From contig JAATFR010000336.1 in NCBI GenBank assembly GCA_015655095.1, positions 1 through 13,846 of the forward strand: a stretch of 13,846 nucleotides of DNA, in the 5' to 3' direction. The stretch's first letter is position 1, and every line of letters begins with the position of its first letter. Made by a program: the position numbers and the translations under genes. Under the pieces are notes generated by a model that was not told where the DNA came from, did not search any database, and saw nothing but the letters and a program-made list of their open reading frames with translations. Source of the DNA: Hyphomicrobiales bacterium (GTDB lineage: Bacteria; Pseudomonadota; Alphaproteobacteria; Parvibaculales; Parvibaculaceae). This document shows positions 6,464 through 13,586 of the stretch, piece after piece.

Positions 6464-7285
6464 ATGAGCAGGCCGCGGGTTGTTGAACCCCTTTCCAGCG
6501 AAGTGCTGTACGAAGTTTCCGATTACATCGCCACGATCACGCTGAATGCGCCGGAGCGCATGAACACGATTTCCGGACCCATGCTCGATGCGCTGTCCGC
6601 CCGCCTGATCCAGGCGGACAAGGACAATGAGGTGCGCTGCATCATCATCACGGGCAAGGGCCGGGCATTCTGCGCGGGCCTCGATCTCAGGGCGCAGACG
6701 TCGGGCGAACAGACCGTCGGGTCGAGCGGCGGCGTCACTTCCACCACCATCGACATCTCCAATACGCCGCCGACGGTGCTGTTCAATCTGGAAAAGCCGA
6801 CCATCGCCGCTGTCAATGGCGGAGCGGCGGGCTATGGCATGGATACGGCACTTGGGTGTGACATCCGCCTGATGGGATCATCCGCCAAGCTTGCCGCCGC
6901 CTTCTGCAAGCGCGGCATCCTGCCCGAGTCCGGCGGCACCTGGTATCTGCCGCGCCTGATCGGCTGGTCGAAGGCGGCTGAGCTGGTTTTCACCGGGCGC
7001 ACCCTCTCCGCGCAGGAAAGCGTTGCCTGGGGGCTCGCCTCCGAAGTGGTGCCGGATGGCGAACTGATGGCGCGCGCCCGCGCGCTCGCCGCTGAAATCG
7101 CCGCCAATGCCCCGCTTGCCGTGCAGGCAGCCAAGCGCATGATGCGGATGGGCTTGAACGAGCCTTTCAACGAGCATGTCCATCATGTCTATCTCCAGCT
7201 CCTGCCGCTGATGCGCACCGAGGATGTGAAGGAAGGCATGATCGCTTTCATGGAGAAGCGCGCGCCGGTCTTCAGAGGACGCTGA
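6464..7285 (+). CDS. Enoyl-CoA hydratase/isomerase family protein lacking both classical glutamates
   Basis: 273 residues with the crotonase fold. The oxyanion-hole segments are FCAGLDL (69-75) and NGGAAGYG (118-125). In rat mitochondrial hydratase, acid-base Glu144 lies 6 residues before, and Glu164 14 after, the conserved Cys-Asp aspartate; here those places hold Asp127 and Phe147. A glutamate instead sits at 155 in GILPESGGTW, the place used by isomerase-type crotonases such as PaaG or ECI (PDSGG). An isomerase or other crotonase reaction is therefore more likely than simple hydration. Three in-frame ATGs stand in a row (6458, 6461, 6464); GGAG at 6453-6456 gives best spacing for the third. 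A second crotonase follows 139 bp downstream. Confidence 0.88.
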   Translation: MSRPRVVEPLSSEVLYEVSDYIATITLNAPERMNTISGPMLDALSARLIQADKDNEVRCIIITGKGRAFCAGLDLRAQTSGEQTVGSSGGVTSTTIDISNTPPTVLFNLEKPTIAAVNGGAAGYGMDTALGCDIRLMGSSAKLAAAFCKRGILPESGGTWYLPRLIGWSKAAELVFTGRTLSAQESVAWGLASEVVPDGELMARARALAAEIAANAPLAVQAAKRMMRMGLNEPFNEHVHHVYLQLLPLMRTEDVKEGMIAFMEKRAPVFRGR

Positions 7286-7377
7286 CTCGGGCCTCTAGTT
7301 GACCTTGCGTCAATTCGGCGGCTCCTGGGCAAGGCTTGCCTGAGGGCCGCACGCGGGGCAGTCTCGACGCAAACAAG

Positions 7378-7403
7378 CCGCCCGTCGTGGTAAATGCGGG
7401 CGG
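7378..7403 (+). other. Small hairpin in the leader of the second crotonase gene
   Basis: CCGCCCG (7378-7384) and CGGGCGG (7397-7403) are perfect 7-bp arms with a 12-base loop. The 3' arm ends 8 bases before the GGAGAGGAA ribosome-binding site of the crotonase at 7425. There is no T-run, so it is not a classical terminator. It may affect translation or be chance in GC-rich DNA. A 13-bp palindrome GGCAAG-G-CTTGCC lies at 7328-7340 in the same gap. Confidence 0.25.
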
Positions 7404-7424
7404 GACATGCTGGAGAGGAAATCC

Positions 7425-8201
7425 ATGGCCTATGAATTCTGCACCGCCGAGACGGAAGGGCATCTGCTCATCGTCACCATCAACCGCCCGGAGCGGATGA
7501 ACTCGCTGCATCCGCCGGCGAACTTCGAGCTTGAGAAAATCTTCAATGATTTTGCCGCCAATCCCGATCTGTGGGTCGCGATCATCACCGGCGCGGGCGA
7601 CCGTGCCTTCAGCGCGGGCAATGATCTGCGCTATCAGGCGGAGGGCAACAAGATCGAGGTGCCCAAAACCGGCTTTGCCGGCCTGACCGCCCGCTACGAT
7701 CTCGACAAGCCTGTCATAGCGGCGGTCAATGGCGTCGCTATGGGCGGCGGCTTTGAAATCGCGCTGGCGGCTGATCTCATCATCGCCTCGGACAAGGCTG
7801 TGTTCGCGCTGCCGGAGCCACGCGTTGGCCTTGCGGCGCTTGCGGGCGGGCTCCATCGTCTGCCGCGCCAGATCGGCCTCAAGCGCGCCATGGGCATGAT
7901 TCTGACCGCGCGGCGCGTCAGCGCGGAGGAGGGCAAGGAGCTTGGCTTCGTCAACGAGGTCGTCCCGGCTGACGATCTGCTTGCCGCCGCCAGACGCTGG
8001 GCGGCCCTGATCCTTGAATGCTCGCCGCTTTCGATCCGGGCTTCCAAGCAGTCGGTCCTCAAGGGGCTGGACGAGGCCGATCTGGAAAAGGCGATCAACG
8101 GCAAATATCCGGCCGTCACTACCCTTTTCAAGAGTGAGGATCTGATCGAAGGCCCTCTCGCCTTCGCCCAGAAACGCGCGCCGGTCTGGAAGGGCAAATA
8201 A
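7425..8201 (+). CDS. Enoyl-CoA hydratase (crotonase family)
   Basis: 258 residues, the normal length. The first oxyanion segment is FSAGNDL (62-68), the second NGVAMGGGFE (102-111). Both hydratase glutamates are present: Glu111 in GGGFEIALAADL and Glu131 in FALPEPRVGL, spaced as Glu144 and Glu164 of the rat enzyme. It should catalyse hydration of 2-enoyl-CoA or a related reaction in fatty-acid or aromatic degradation. I chose the ATG at 7425, preceded by GGAGAGGAA, over the ATG at 7407, which overlaps that ribosome-binding site. It lies downstream of the atypical crotonase in the same direction and ends before two strong hairpins. The substrate cannot be assigned. Confidence 0.92.
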   Translation: MAYEFCTAETEGHLLIVTINRPERMNSLHPPANFELEKIFNDFAANPDLWVAIITGAGDRAFSAGNDLRYQAEGNKIEVPKTGFAGLTARYDLDKPVIAAVNGVAMGGGFEIALAADLIIASDKAVFALPEPRVGLAALAGGLHRLPRQIGLKRAMGMILTARRVSAEEGKELGFVNEVVPADDLLAAARRWAALILECSPLSIRASKQSVLKGLDEADLEKAINGKYPAVTTLFKSEDLIEGPLAFAQKRAPVWKGK

Positions 8202-8218
8202 TCTTACACGCCGTATCA

Positions 8219-8248
8219 GGATTATCCCCGGTTCGCCGGGGGTAATCC
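8219..8248 (+). terminator. Long hairpin with TTCG loop after the second crotonase gene
   Basis: A 13-bp stem, including one G-T pair, runs GGATTATCCCCGG to CCGGGGGTAATCC around a TTCG loop. It begins 17 bp after the crotonase stop. A T-rich stretch (ATTATTTATTTT) only starts about 12 bases later, so it is not a textbook intrinsic terminator alone. It likely stops or stabilises transcripts, together with the next inverted repeat. Confidence 0.65.
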
Positions 8249-8289
8249 CTGACCGCCTGATTATTTATTTTCAGATCGGAGGCGGTCAG
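8249..8289 (+). terminator. Second inverted repeat between convergent genes, likely terminator
   Basis: CTGACCGCCT (8249-8258) and AGGCGGTCAG (8280-8289) are perfect 10-bp arms around a 21-base AT-rich loop. On the plus strand the stem is followed at once by CTTTTA, a short T-run that suits termination of the crotonase transcript. The 3' arm includes the stop codon of the convergent LapG-like gene at 8286-8288. It starts directly after the previous hairpin, so the two stack. Confidence 0.6.
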
Positions 8290-8999
8290 CTTTTAGGCAA
8301 CCATGGGATGTCGGCGGAGACATCCGATATTGGCGCGGCGACCTTCAAATGTAGCAAGCCCGGAGCGTTCTGCAGCATCACCCATTGATAGGGCCGGTAG
8401 GTTGACTGGCGTGTCAGCCATTTGTAGTTGACCTGCGACCAATGCCGGATTTCGCCTTTCAGATTATCCAGAATGAAATCTCCCCGGTCCGTGTTGACGG
8501 CAAGCACGGCGTGGCCGATGGAAAAATCATTGAGGGCGGTCACGATCAGCAGGGCATCGGCAGGAAGACCCTGTGCGATCAGTATCTTGCGTTTTTCCAG
8601 CGCATAGTCTTCGCAATCGCCTCTCAACTTGATCGGGTAAGGCCAGTAATCCTCCACCCCGTACAGGATACTATCCTTGCCCGGGCGAACTTTCTGATTC
8701 ACCGCGTCATTCACCTGATTTAGTTCACGCCACAGGGCGCCTGTCATTCGCAAGGGGGAAGGGGTGTCTGTTCCTCCCGTGCAGTCGGCTCGGAAGCGGC
8801 GGCAGAAATCCTGAAACGGCAATGGTGGAGGCATGTTGAGCAGGAGAGGCATGTGGGTATCAGGGGTCACGGGCACATCGATGCTGCTGAGGGGACCGCT
8901 GGTGCCATGACCACAAGCAGACAGCAACTCCATTGCCGTGAGCAGAGCCAGTCTGCATGCGTTTCGCGATAGGAAGGGTGAGAAGAAGAGATGCCGCAT
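8286..8999 (-). CDS. Transglutaminase-like cysteine peptidase (LapG/BTLCP type), putative lipoprotein
   Basis: 237 residues. The N-terminus has a signal with a lipobox, MELLSAC, Cys29, so the protein is probably lipid-anchored. The catalytic triad of the bacterial transglutaminase-like cysteine proteinase family (Peptidase C93) is visible: Cys129 in KLRGDCEDYALEKRKIL, His163 in IGHAVLAVNTDRGD and Asp178 in FILDNL. LapG of this family cleaves a large surface adhesin under LapD control. No LapA-like adhesin or LapD is in the window, so its substrate is unknown. I chose the ATG at 8999, although no clear Shine-Dalgarno sequence precedes it; a TTG at 9032 adds 11 residues and is less likely. It is convergent with the crotonase, and both terminate in the double hairpin. 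Confidence 0.85.
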   Translation of the reverse strand: MRHLFFSPFLSRNACRLALLTAMELLSACGHGTSGPLSSIDVPVTPDTHMPLLLNMPPPLPFQDFCRRFRADCTGGTDTPSPLRMTGALWRELNQVNDAVNQKVRPGKDSILYGVEDYWPYPIKLRGDCEDYALEKRKILIAQGLPADALLIVTALNDFSIGHAVLAVNTDRGDFILDNLKGEIRHWSQVNYKWLTRQSTYRPYQWVMLQNAPGLLHLKVAAPISDVSADIPWLPKS

Positions 9000-9302
9000 C
9001 TGGACGCCATCAATCTGTTGCGATCGTGTCAAATATTGACTGTCGTCACACTCGCTCTCTGATAAAACCCGGATAACAGAGCGGAATGGGAGGAATCGGG
9101 CAGTTTCTCTTCCAGTTCTGGCCGCTGGGTTAAGTTGCGGGGAAGGGTCCTATTTGGCGCTTGCGGGTCGGGCGGCAATTATCAACAATCATGAAAATTA
9201 ACGAACAGGCCTTGCGGCCTGTCATGGGATGAGCGTCCGGACTTTCATATCACCAGCAGAGTGATGGAAACCCGTGCTCGAGCAGATCGAGGAATGTCGG
9301 GA
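9000..9302. other. Gene-poor divergent gap of 303 bp
   Basis: This gap lies between the divergent LapG-like and GMC genes and should hold both promoters, but I see no convincing -35/-10 pair. Recognisable items are GTCAA-ATA-TTGAC (9028-9040), 28 bp before the LapG-like start; a perfect 7-bp stem, ACAGGCC-TTGC-GGCCTGT, at 9205-9222; and a possible 13-codon reading frame at 9191-9232 (MKINEQALRPVMG) that spans that stem. No RNA gene is recognisable. Confidence 0.5.
9205..9222 (+). other. Perfect hairpin in the GMC upstream region
   Basis: ACAGGCC, a TTGC loop and GGCCTGT form a 7-bp GC-rich stem about 80 bp before the GMC start. No T-run follows on the plus strand; on the minus strand a moderately T-rich stretch follows. 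Its role is unknown. It could be part of the 5' leader or a regulator site. Confidence 0.35.
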
Positions 9303-10946
9303 ATGAGTGAATTCGATTATGTGATCATCGGGGCTGGCAGCGCGGGTTGTGTGCTGGCCAACCGGCTGACGGAGGATGGCAGGCACAAGGTACTGCTGCT
9401 GGAAGCCGGACCGAAGGACACAAGCGTCCTCATTCACATGCCTGCCGGTGTCGGCAAGCTGATCGGCGGCGAATATGCCAACTGGTATTACTATACCGAG
9501 GAGCAGAAGAACCTGAACGGTCGCAAGCTGTTCTGGCCGCGCGGCAAGGTGCTGGGCGGCTCGTCCTCCATCAACGGCATGATCTATATCCGGGGGCATG
9601 CCCGCGATTATGATCTGTGGCGTCAGATGGGCTTGGAAGGTTGGGGATTTGCCGACGTGCTGCCCTATTTCCGCCGCTCGGAAGGCAATGAGAACGGCAA
9701 TTGCGAGTTTCATGGCGGCGAGGGTCCGCTCGGCGTTTCCAACGTCCGCAACACCAATGTGCTGTTCGATGCCTTCGTCGAGGCGGGCAAGCAGGCGGGC
9801 CATCCCTATACGCCGGATTTCAACGGGCCCCAGCAGGAGGGCGTCGGCCCTTACCAGCACACGATCAAGAACGGCCAGCGCTGTTCGGCCGCCAAGGGCT
9901 ATCTGGTGCCTGCGCTTGCGCGCCCCAATCTCAAGGTCGAGGTCGAGGCGCTGACCTCGCGCATCCTGTTCGAGGGCAAGAAGGCGGTCGGCGTCGAATA
10001 TGTCCAGAACGGCGAAACAAAGACCGTCAAGGCGGGCAAGGAAGTGCTGCTGTGCGGCGGCGCGGTCAATTCACCCCAGACGCTGATGCTCTCAGGCATA
10101 GGGGCTGCCGCGGAACTCAACAAGTTCGGCATTCCGGTGGTCGCGGATTTGCCCGGCGTCGGCCAGAATTTGCAAGATCATCTCGATTGCACGCTCCTTT
10201 ACGAGTGCACCCAGCCGATCACGCTGCACAGCCAGATGAATCCGGTCCGGCAGCTTATTACCGGCATGAAATATGTGTTCTTCAAGAGCGGCGTGGGAAC
10301 CTCGAACGGGCTTGAGGCGGGCGGTTTCCTCAAATCGCGGCCTGAACTTGAAGTGCCGGACCTTCAGATTCATTTCGTCGCAGCCGCGATGCGCGACCAT
10401 GCCCGCGCGAAATCGGAAGGCCATGGCTTTACCATCCATGTCTGCCAGCTTCGTCCCCATTCCAAGGGCTATATCGGCCTCAAGTCGACCGATCCGCGCG
10501 ATCATGCCCTTATCCAGCCGAACTATCTGGAAGCGGAATATGACCGCAAGGTGCTGCGCGACGGCGCACGCATCGTCCGCGACATCATTCGCCAGAAGGC
10601 CATGGATCCCTATCGCGGCAAGGAGCAGCAGCCGGGGGTTGCGGTGCAGAGCGACGAGCAGTTCGATGCCTGGATCCGCGAGAACGCCGAGACGATCTAT
10701 CATCCCGTCGGCACCGCGAAAATGGGCAGCGACGCCATGGCGGTTGTTGATACGAAATGCCGGGTGCATGGCATCGAGGGCCTGCGCGTCATTGACGCTT
10801 CAGTCATGCCGACGCTGGTGGGGGGCAATACCAATGCTCCCACGATCATGGTTGCGGAGAAGATTTCCGACGACATTCTCGGCAAGGCGCCGCTTGCGCC
10901 CATGTATGTCGCCATCGCGGAGGACAAGGCCACTGCGGCGGCGTGA
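9303..10946 (+). CDS. GMC-family FAD-dependent alcohol dehydrogenase (choline dehydrogenase-like)
   Basis: 547 residues, the usual GMC length. The N-terminal FAD motif is YVIIGAGSAGCVLANRL (6-22), with LLEAGP at 32-37. GMC signature 1, around WPRGKVLGGSSSINGM, is at 78-93; signature 2, GGAVNSPQTLMLSGIG, is mid-protein. The His-Asn catalytic pair is His467 (YHPVGTAKMG) and Asn511 (GGNTNAP). It should oxidise a primary alcohol or polyol to an aldehyde using FAD and a respiratory electron acceptor; the substrate is unknown. No Sec signal is visible. I chose the ATG at 9303, with GAGGA about 10 bases upstream; GTG 9261, ATG 9264 and ATG 9294 are in-frame alternatives. It heads a tight unit with the isomerase-like and rhomboid genes. 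Confidence 0.93.
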   Translation: MSEFDYVIIGAGSAGCVLANRLTEDGRHKVLLLEAGPKDTSVLIHMPAGVGKLIGGEYANWYYYTEEQKNLNGRKLFWPRGKVLGGSSSINGMIYIRGHARDYDLWRQMGLEGWGFADVLPYFRRSEGNENGNCEFHGGEGPLGVSNVRNTNVLFDAFVEAGKQAGHPYTPDFNGPQQEGVGPYQHTIKNGQRCSAAKGYLVPALARPNLKVEVEALTSRILFEGKKAVGVEYVQNGETKTVKAGKEVLLCGGAVNSPQTLMLSGIGAAAELNKFGIPVVADLPGVGQNLQDHLDCTLLYECTQPITLHSQMNPVRQLITGMKYVFFKSGVGTSNGLEAGGFLKSRPELEVPDLQIHFVAAAMRDHARAKSEGHGFTIHVCQLRPHSKGYIGLKSTDPRDHALIQPNYLEAEYDRKVLRDGARIVRDIIRQKAMDPYRGKEQQPGVAVQSDEQFDAWIRENAETIYHPVGTAKMGSDAMAVVDTKCRVHGIEGLRVIDASVMPTLVGGNTNAPTIMVAEKISDDILGKAPLAPMYVAIAEDKATAAA

Positions 10947-10964
10947 AACCAGCGGAGAGCAGCC

Positions 10965-11570
10965 ATGGCGCGCCTTGAATTCTTCTTCGACTGTTCCAGT
11001 CCCTGGACCTATCTGGCCTTCAGCCGCATCCATGAGGTGATCGAGCGAACGGGGGCGGAGGTCGAGTGGCGACCGGTGCTGGTGGGCGGCATTTTCAATG
11101 CCGTCAACGACACGGTCTATGAGGCGCGGGCCAACCCCAATCCCGTCAAGGGACGCTATTATGTCAAGGACCTGGCGGACTGGGCCCGGTTTTGCGGCGT
11201 GCGGATCGGCAATCCGCCGGTCTTCCCGGTGCGGGCCATCGACCCCATGCGAGCCGCGCTGGTGGCGCAGGAGGAGGGGAAACTTATCCCCTTTTCCTTT
11301 GCATTGTTTGAAGCCTATTGGGGCGATCTGTTCGACATCAGCCGTCCCGAAACACTGGCCAGCCTCAGCGAGAAGGTCGGCCTTGACTGGGAGCATATCT
11401 CGTCGCGTATGGTGGCCCCGGAGATCAAGGACCGCCTCCGGTTCAATACGGAGGAGGTCATGGCGCGCGGCGGCTTCGGCTCGCCGACAATGTTTGTAAA
11501 CGGGACTGACATGTATTTCGGCAATGACAGGCTGCCACTGGTCGAAGCGGCGCTGGCGGCGCGTTCATGA
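10965..11570 (+). CDS. DsbA-fold 2-hydroxychromene-2-carboxylate isomerase-like (kappa GST type) protein
   Basis: 201 residues, the family length. The N-terminal FFDCSSPWTYLAF (7-19) is the thioredoxin-fold start, where the Ser before Pro (Ser12) replaces the DsbA cysteine and is the catalytic or glutathione-activating residue. A C-terminal GGFGSPTMFVNG carries the cis-Pro loop, followed by MYFGNDRLPLVEAAL. The NahD-type enzyme is a glutathione-dependent isomerase in naphthalene breakdown; many relatives have unknown substrates. GGAG at 10954-10957 precedes the ATG at good spacing. It begins 18 bp after the GMC stop and its stop overlaps the rhomboid start (ATGA), so the three genes are probably co-transcribed. 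No other aromatic-pathway genes flank it, so naphthalene degradation is not implied. Confidence 0.9.
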   Translation: MARLEFFFDCSSPWTYLAFSRIHEVIERTGAEVEWRPVLVGGIFNAVNDTVYEARANPNPVKGRYYVKDLADWARFCGVRIGNPPVFPVRAIDPMRAALVAQEEGKLIPFSFALFEAYWGDLFDISRPETLASLSEKVGLDWEHISSRMVAPEIKDRLRFNTEEVMARGGFGSPTMFVNGTDMYFGNDRLPLVEAALAARS

Positions 11571-12394
11571 GTGAGCACGACTCGTCTTTTCGGGCGGTGA
11601 ACGATAATGAGCGTCCCCCGGCTCCCCGGCGCGAGGCGGCTTTCAATGCTCCCCTGCCTGTGCTTCTTCTGATCGCCGCGCTGGTCATATGTTATGTCGT
11701 GCCGGTCTATGTGATGCCTGGCCTGGGGGAGGCCGTCCTTCTCTATGGTTCGCTCATCCCGGCCCGGCTTTTCCCCGGGGCGGATCAGGCGGCGATGGTG
11801 TTTCCCGGCGGCTGGGCGGCCAGCGTGTGGACACTGTTCAGTTATACCTTCCTTCATGGAAGCTGGCCCCATGTGCTCCTCAATTCGGTCTGGCTGCTGG
11901 CCTTTGGCACGCCGATGGCGCGGCGCCTCGGTACGGTCCGTTTTTTCGCGTTCTATTTTCTGTGCGGCGCGGTCGGCGGGCTTGTTCATGCGGCCTTCAA
12001 CGTCGGGAGTCTTGTTCCCGCCATTGGCGCGTCAGGAGCTATTTCGGGTTTGATGGGAGGGGCTGCCCGCTTCGTTTTTCTGGCGGATGGGCCGCTTGGC
12101 GCGGTCGGCCGCAATGAATGGTCGTCGTCTCATGCCGTGCGCGCCGAGGCGGGCATCATCGCGGCGCTGACGGACCGGCGCATCCTCATTTTCGTCGCTG
12201 TCTGGGTTGGCCTCAACCTGCTTCAGGCGACGGGCCTGCCGCTTGCCGGCCAGCCGGTTCAGGTCGCCTGGATTGCCCATCTCGGCGGGTTCTTCACCGG
12301 TCTGCTGCTGTTCGGATTTTTCGACCCGCCGGCATATTCACCCTCGGGTGGTCCCGGGAATGTGAATTACGGCGAGTGGAAGGGTAAACTATGA
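11567..12394 (+). CDS. Rhomboid-family intramembrane serine protease
   Basis: 275 residues with about six hydrophobic segments. The N-terminal 25 residues are polar and cytoplasmic in most models, then VLLLIAALVICYVVPVYVM is the first membrane span. Rhomboid hallmarks are HVLLN (His102, Asn106), the serine in GASGAISGLMG (Ser156) and the histidine in AWIAHLGGFFTGLL (His238). Ser and His form the catalytic dyad. The family cleaves transmembrane proteins within the membrane; the substrate is unknown. It overlaps the isomerase-like gene by 4 bases (ATGA), so translation is coupled. The C-terminal SPSGGPGNVNYGEWKGKL is polar and unconserved. A rhomboid in this operon has no obvious link to GMC or isomerase chemistry and may simply share the promoter. 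Confidence 0.92.
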   Translation: MSEHDSSFRAVNDNERPPAPRREAAFNAPLPVLLLIAALVICYVVPVYVMPGLGEAVLLYGSLIPARLFPGADQAAMVFPGGWAASVWTLFSYTFLHGSWPHVLLNSVWLLAFGTPMARRLGTVRFFAFYFLCGAVGGLVHAAFNVGSLVPAIGASGAISGLMGGAARFVFLADGPLGAVGRNEWSSSHAVRAEAGIIAALTDRRILIFVAVWVGLNLLQATGLPLAGQPVQVAWIAHLGGFFTGLLLFGFFDPPAYSPSGGPGNVNYGEWKGKL

Positions 12395-12481
12395 GTTTCT
12401 GCTCTTTCCAGTGATGCTTGAATCCGGGCAATGCGCTTCCACATAGGAAGAGAGTGGTCCGGTCTTATGGAGAGACAGACG

Positions 12482-12826
12482 ATGAGCGATGGTTCTTCCG
12501 AAAGTTTTCAGCCGCAAAGAGAAACAGACAAGCCTTTGGTGCGGCTGATCTATATGGCGCTGTTCTGGTTCTTCGGCAGCGTCTCTTTTTCTCTTGCCGT
12601 CTTTCTGGGCGCAGTCCAGTTCGCGTTCCAGCTTGTCGGATCAAAGGGCCGGGACGCCAAAAACGAGGAGTTGCGCCGTTTCAGCACAAGCCTCGCGCAT
12701 TATGTTCTGGAATGCCTGTTCTTCATTGTTTATGCGCGCGAGACGAAGCCTTTTCCGTTCTCGCCCTTTCCCCAGCCTGCCTCGACGAGCGGACCTGTGG
12801 CGCATCCTGAGCCTCAAGCTCCCTGA
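12482..12826 (+). CDS. DUF4389 membrane protein
   Basis: 114 residues. PLVRLIYMALFWFFGSVSF (18-36), then FSLAVFLGAVQFAFQLV and ELRRFSTSLAHYVLECLFFIVYARETKPFPFSPFP, match the DUF4389 family, which ends its conserved part in KPFPFS. Two or three membrane spans are likely; function unknown. GGAGAG at 12469-12474 lies 7 bases before the ATG at 12482, which I prefer over the ATG at 12467 (inside that sequence) and an upstream ATG at 12431. The start is 87 bp after the rhomboid stop, so co-transcription is possible. Its last 104 bases overlap the end of the convergent tetR gene. Confidence 0.85.
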   Translation: MSDGSSESFQPQRETDKPLVRLIYMALFWFFGSVSFSLAVFLGAVQFAFQLVGSKGRDAKNEELRRFSTSLAHYVLECLFFIVYARETKPFPFSPFPQPASTSGPVAHPEPQAP

Positions 12827-13469
12827 AATGGCTGCGGCCCTCCTGCGTCATAAGCCCTTTGAGGACGGCGCGGCAGGTGAAGGTGAACTGCGCGGCGGAT
12901 TCCTCAGGCGTGGGGTGGTACCCCGCCAGTTCAAGGCTGGTCAGTCCGTGTACGGTTGCCCATAATGCATCTGCGAGCATGCCGGGTTCCCGGTCCCGGA
13001 CCAGATATCCCCGGTCGATGCAGGCGCACACGGCCTCATAGAGATGGCGGTAGCTGTCATGTCCGGAAATGCCGCGCGCAGCAGGGGCGGCATCGGCATT
13101 GTTCTGGTGACGCAATTCGGCTGTGAGCGGCATGGTCACCGAGATCATCAACGCATAATAGGACGGGTTTTCGAGCGCGAAACGCCGGTAGGCTTCCCCA
13201 AGCCGTTCCAGCCGGAGCAAGGGGTCCAGTTCCTCAGGGACGGACTCCTGAGCTCTTGCCAGCCTTGAAAACGCCTCCTCCAGCAGCGCCTGGATCAGCC
13301 CTTCCTTGCCGCCGAAACCGGTGTAGATCGCCATGGTCGAGGTATCGACGCTGGCGGCCAGTTTGCGCAGCGACAAGGCGTCAGGCCCACCGCGCGCCAG
13401 CATGGCGCTGGCTGCGTCCAGCAGTGTCTTTCGTTGCAGCGCTCTGGTGCTTTTTGTTTTCTCACTCAT
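12723..13469 (-). CDS. TetR-family transcriptional regulator (WHG-type C-terminal domain)
   Basis: 248 residues, long for TetR. The N-terminal helix-turn-helix lies near residues 11-60 (LLDAASAMLARGG ... LSLRKLAASVDTSTMAIYTGFGGKEGLIQAL). The ligand domain contains ALMISVTMPLT and, near the C-terminus, DALWATVHGLTSLELAGYHP, the WHG-like motif of TetR_C_33 domains. A 40-residue basic tail (HFRELEAQDAPQ... SSRAHKQ) is unconserved and is encoded mostly within the overlap with DUF4389. The ATG at 13469 is the natural start, although its ribosome-binding site is weak. It is divergent from the gst gene; a palindrome in the gap is a likely operator, so autoregulation and gst control are expected. Confidence 0.9.
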   Translation of the reverse strand: MSEKTKSTRALQRKTLLDAASAMLARGGPDALSLRKLAASVDTSTMAIYTGFGGKEGLIQALLEEAFSRLARAQESVPEELDPLLRLERLGEAYRRFALENPSYYALMISVTMPLTAELRHQNNADAAPAARGISGHDSYRHLYEAVCACIDRGYLVRDREPGMLADALWATVHGLTSLELAGYHPTPEESAAQFTFTCRAVLKGLMTQEGRSHFRELEAQDAPQVRSSRQAGERARTEKASSRAHKQ

Positions 13470-13559
13470 GGAATTTTCTGTGTAACGACTGATTTTCCTG
13501 TTTCCCTGTAGCGGGGGCTAGGAGGGGCGGAACTTTCAACGATCTTGCCTCCGAATGGC

Positions 13560-13586
13560 TTGACTCGTCTATAACGATGTTATAAT
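13560..13586 (+). promoter_or_regulatory. Likely sigma70 promoter of the gst gene
   Basis: TTGACT at 13560-13565 and a perfect TATAAT at 13581-13586 are separated by 15 bp, shorter than the ideal 17. The TATAAT sits in the centre of the 31-bp palindrome, so a bound repressor would block polymerase. The expected transcript start is about 40 bases before the gst ATG. Confidence 0.5.

Noticed and set aside
9028..9040. GTCAA-ATA-TTGAC as an operator of the LapG-like gene
   Set aside because: Arms of only 5 bp and no linked regulator; noted in the gap description only.
10092..10769. 225-codon minus-strand frame inside the GMC gene
   Set aside because: No motif, and the plus-strand GMC signatures cover the same bases.
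11315..11989. 224-codon minus-strand frame across the isomerase/rhomboid junction
   Set aside because: Composition is rich in charged residues with no domain; it is antisense to two genes with clear catalytic motifs.
12436..12450. CTTCC-ACATA-GGAAG stem after the rhomboid gene
   Set aside because: Five base pairs with no T-run; too weak for a terminator.
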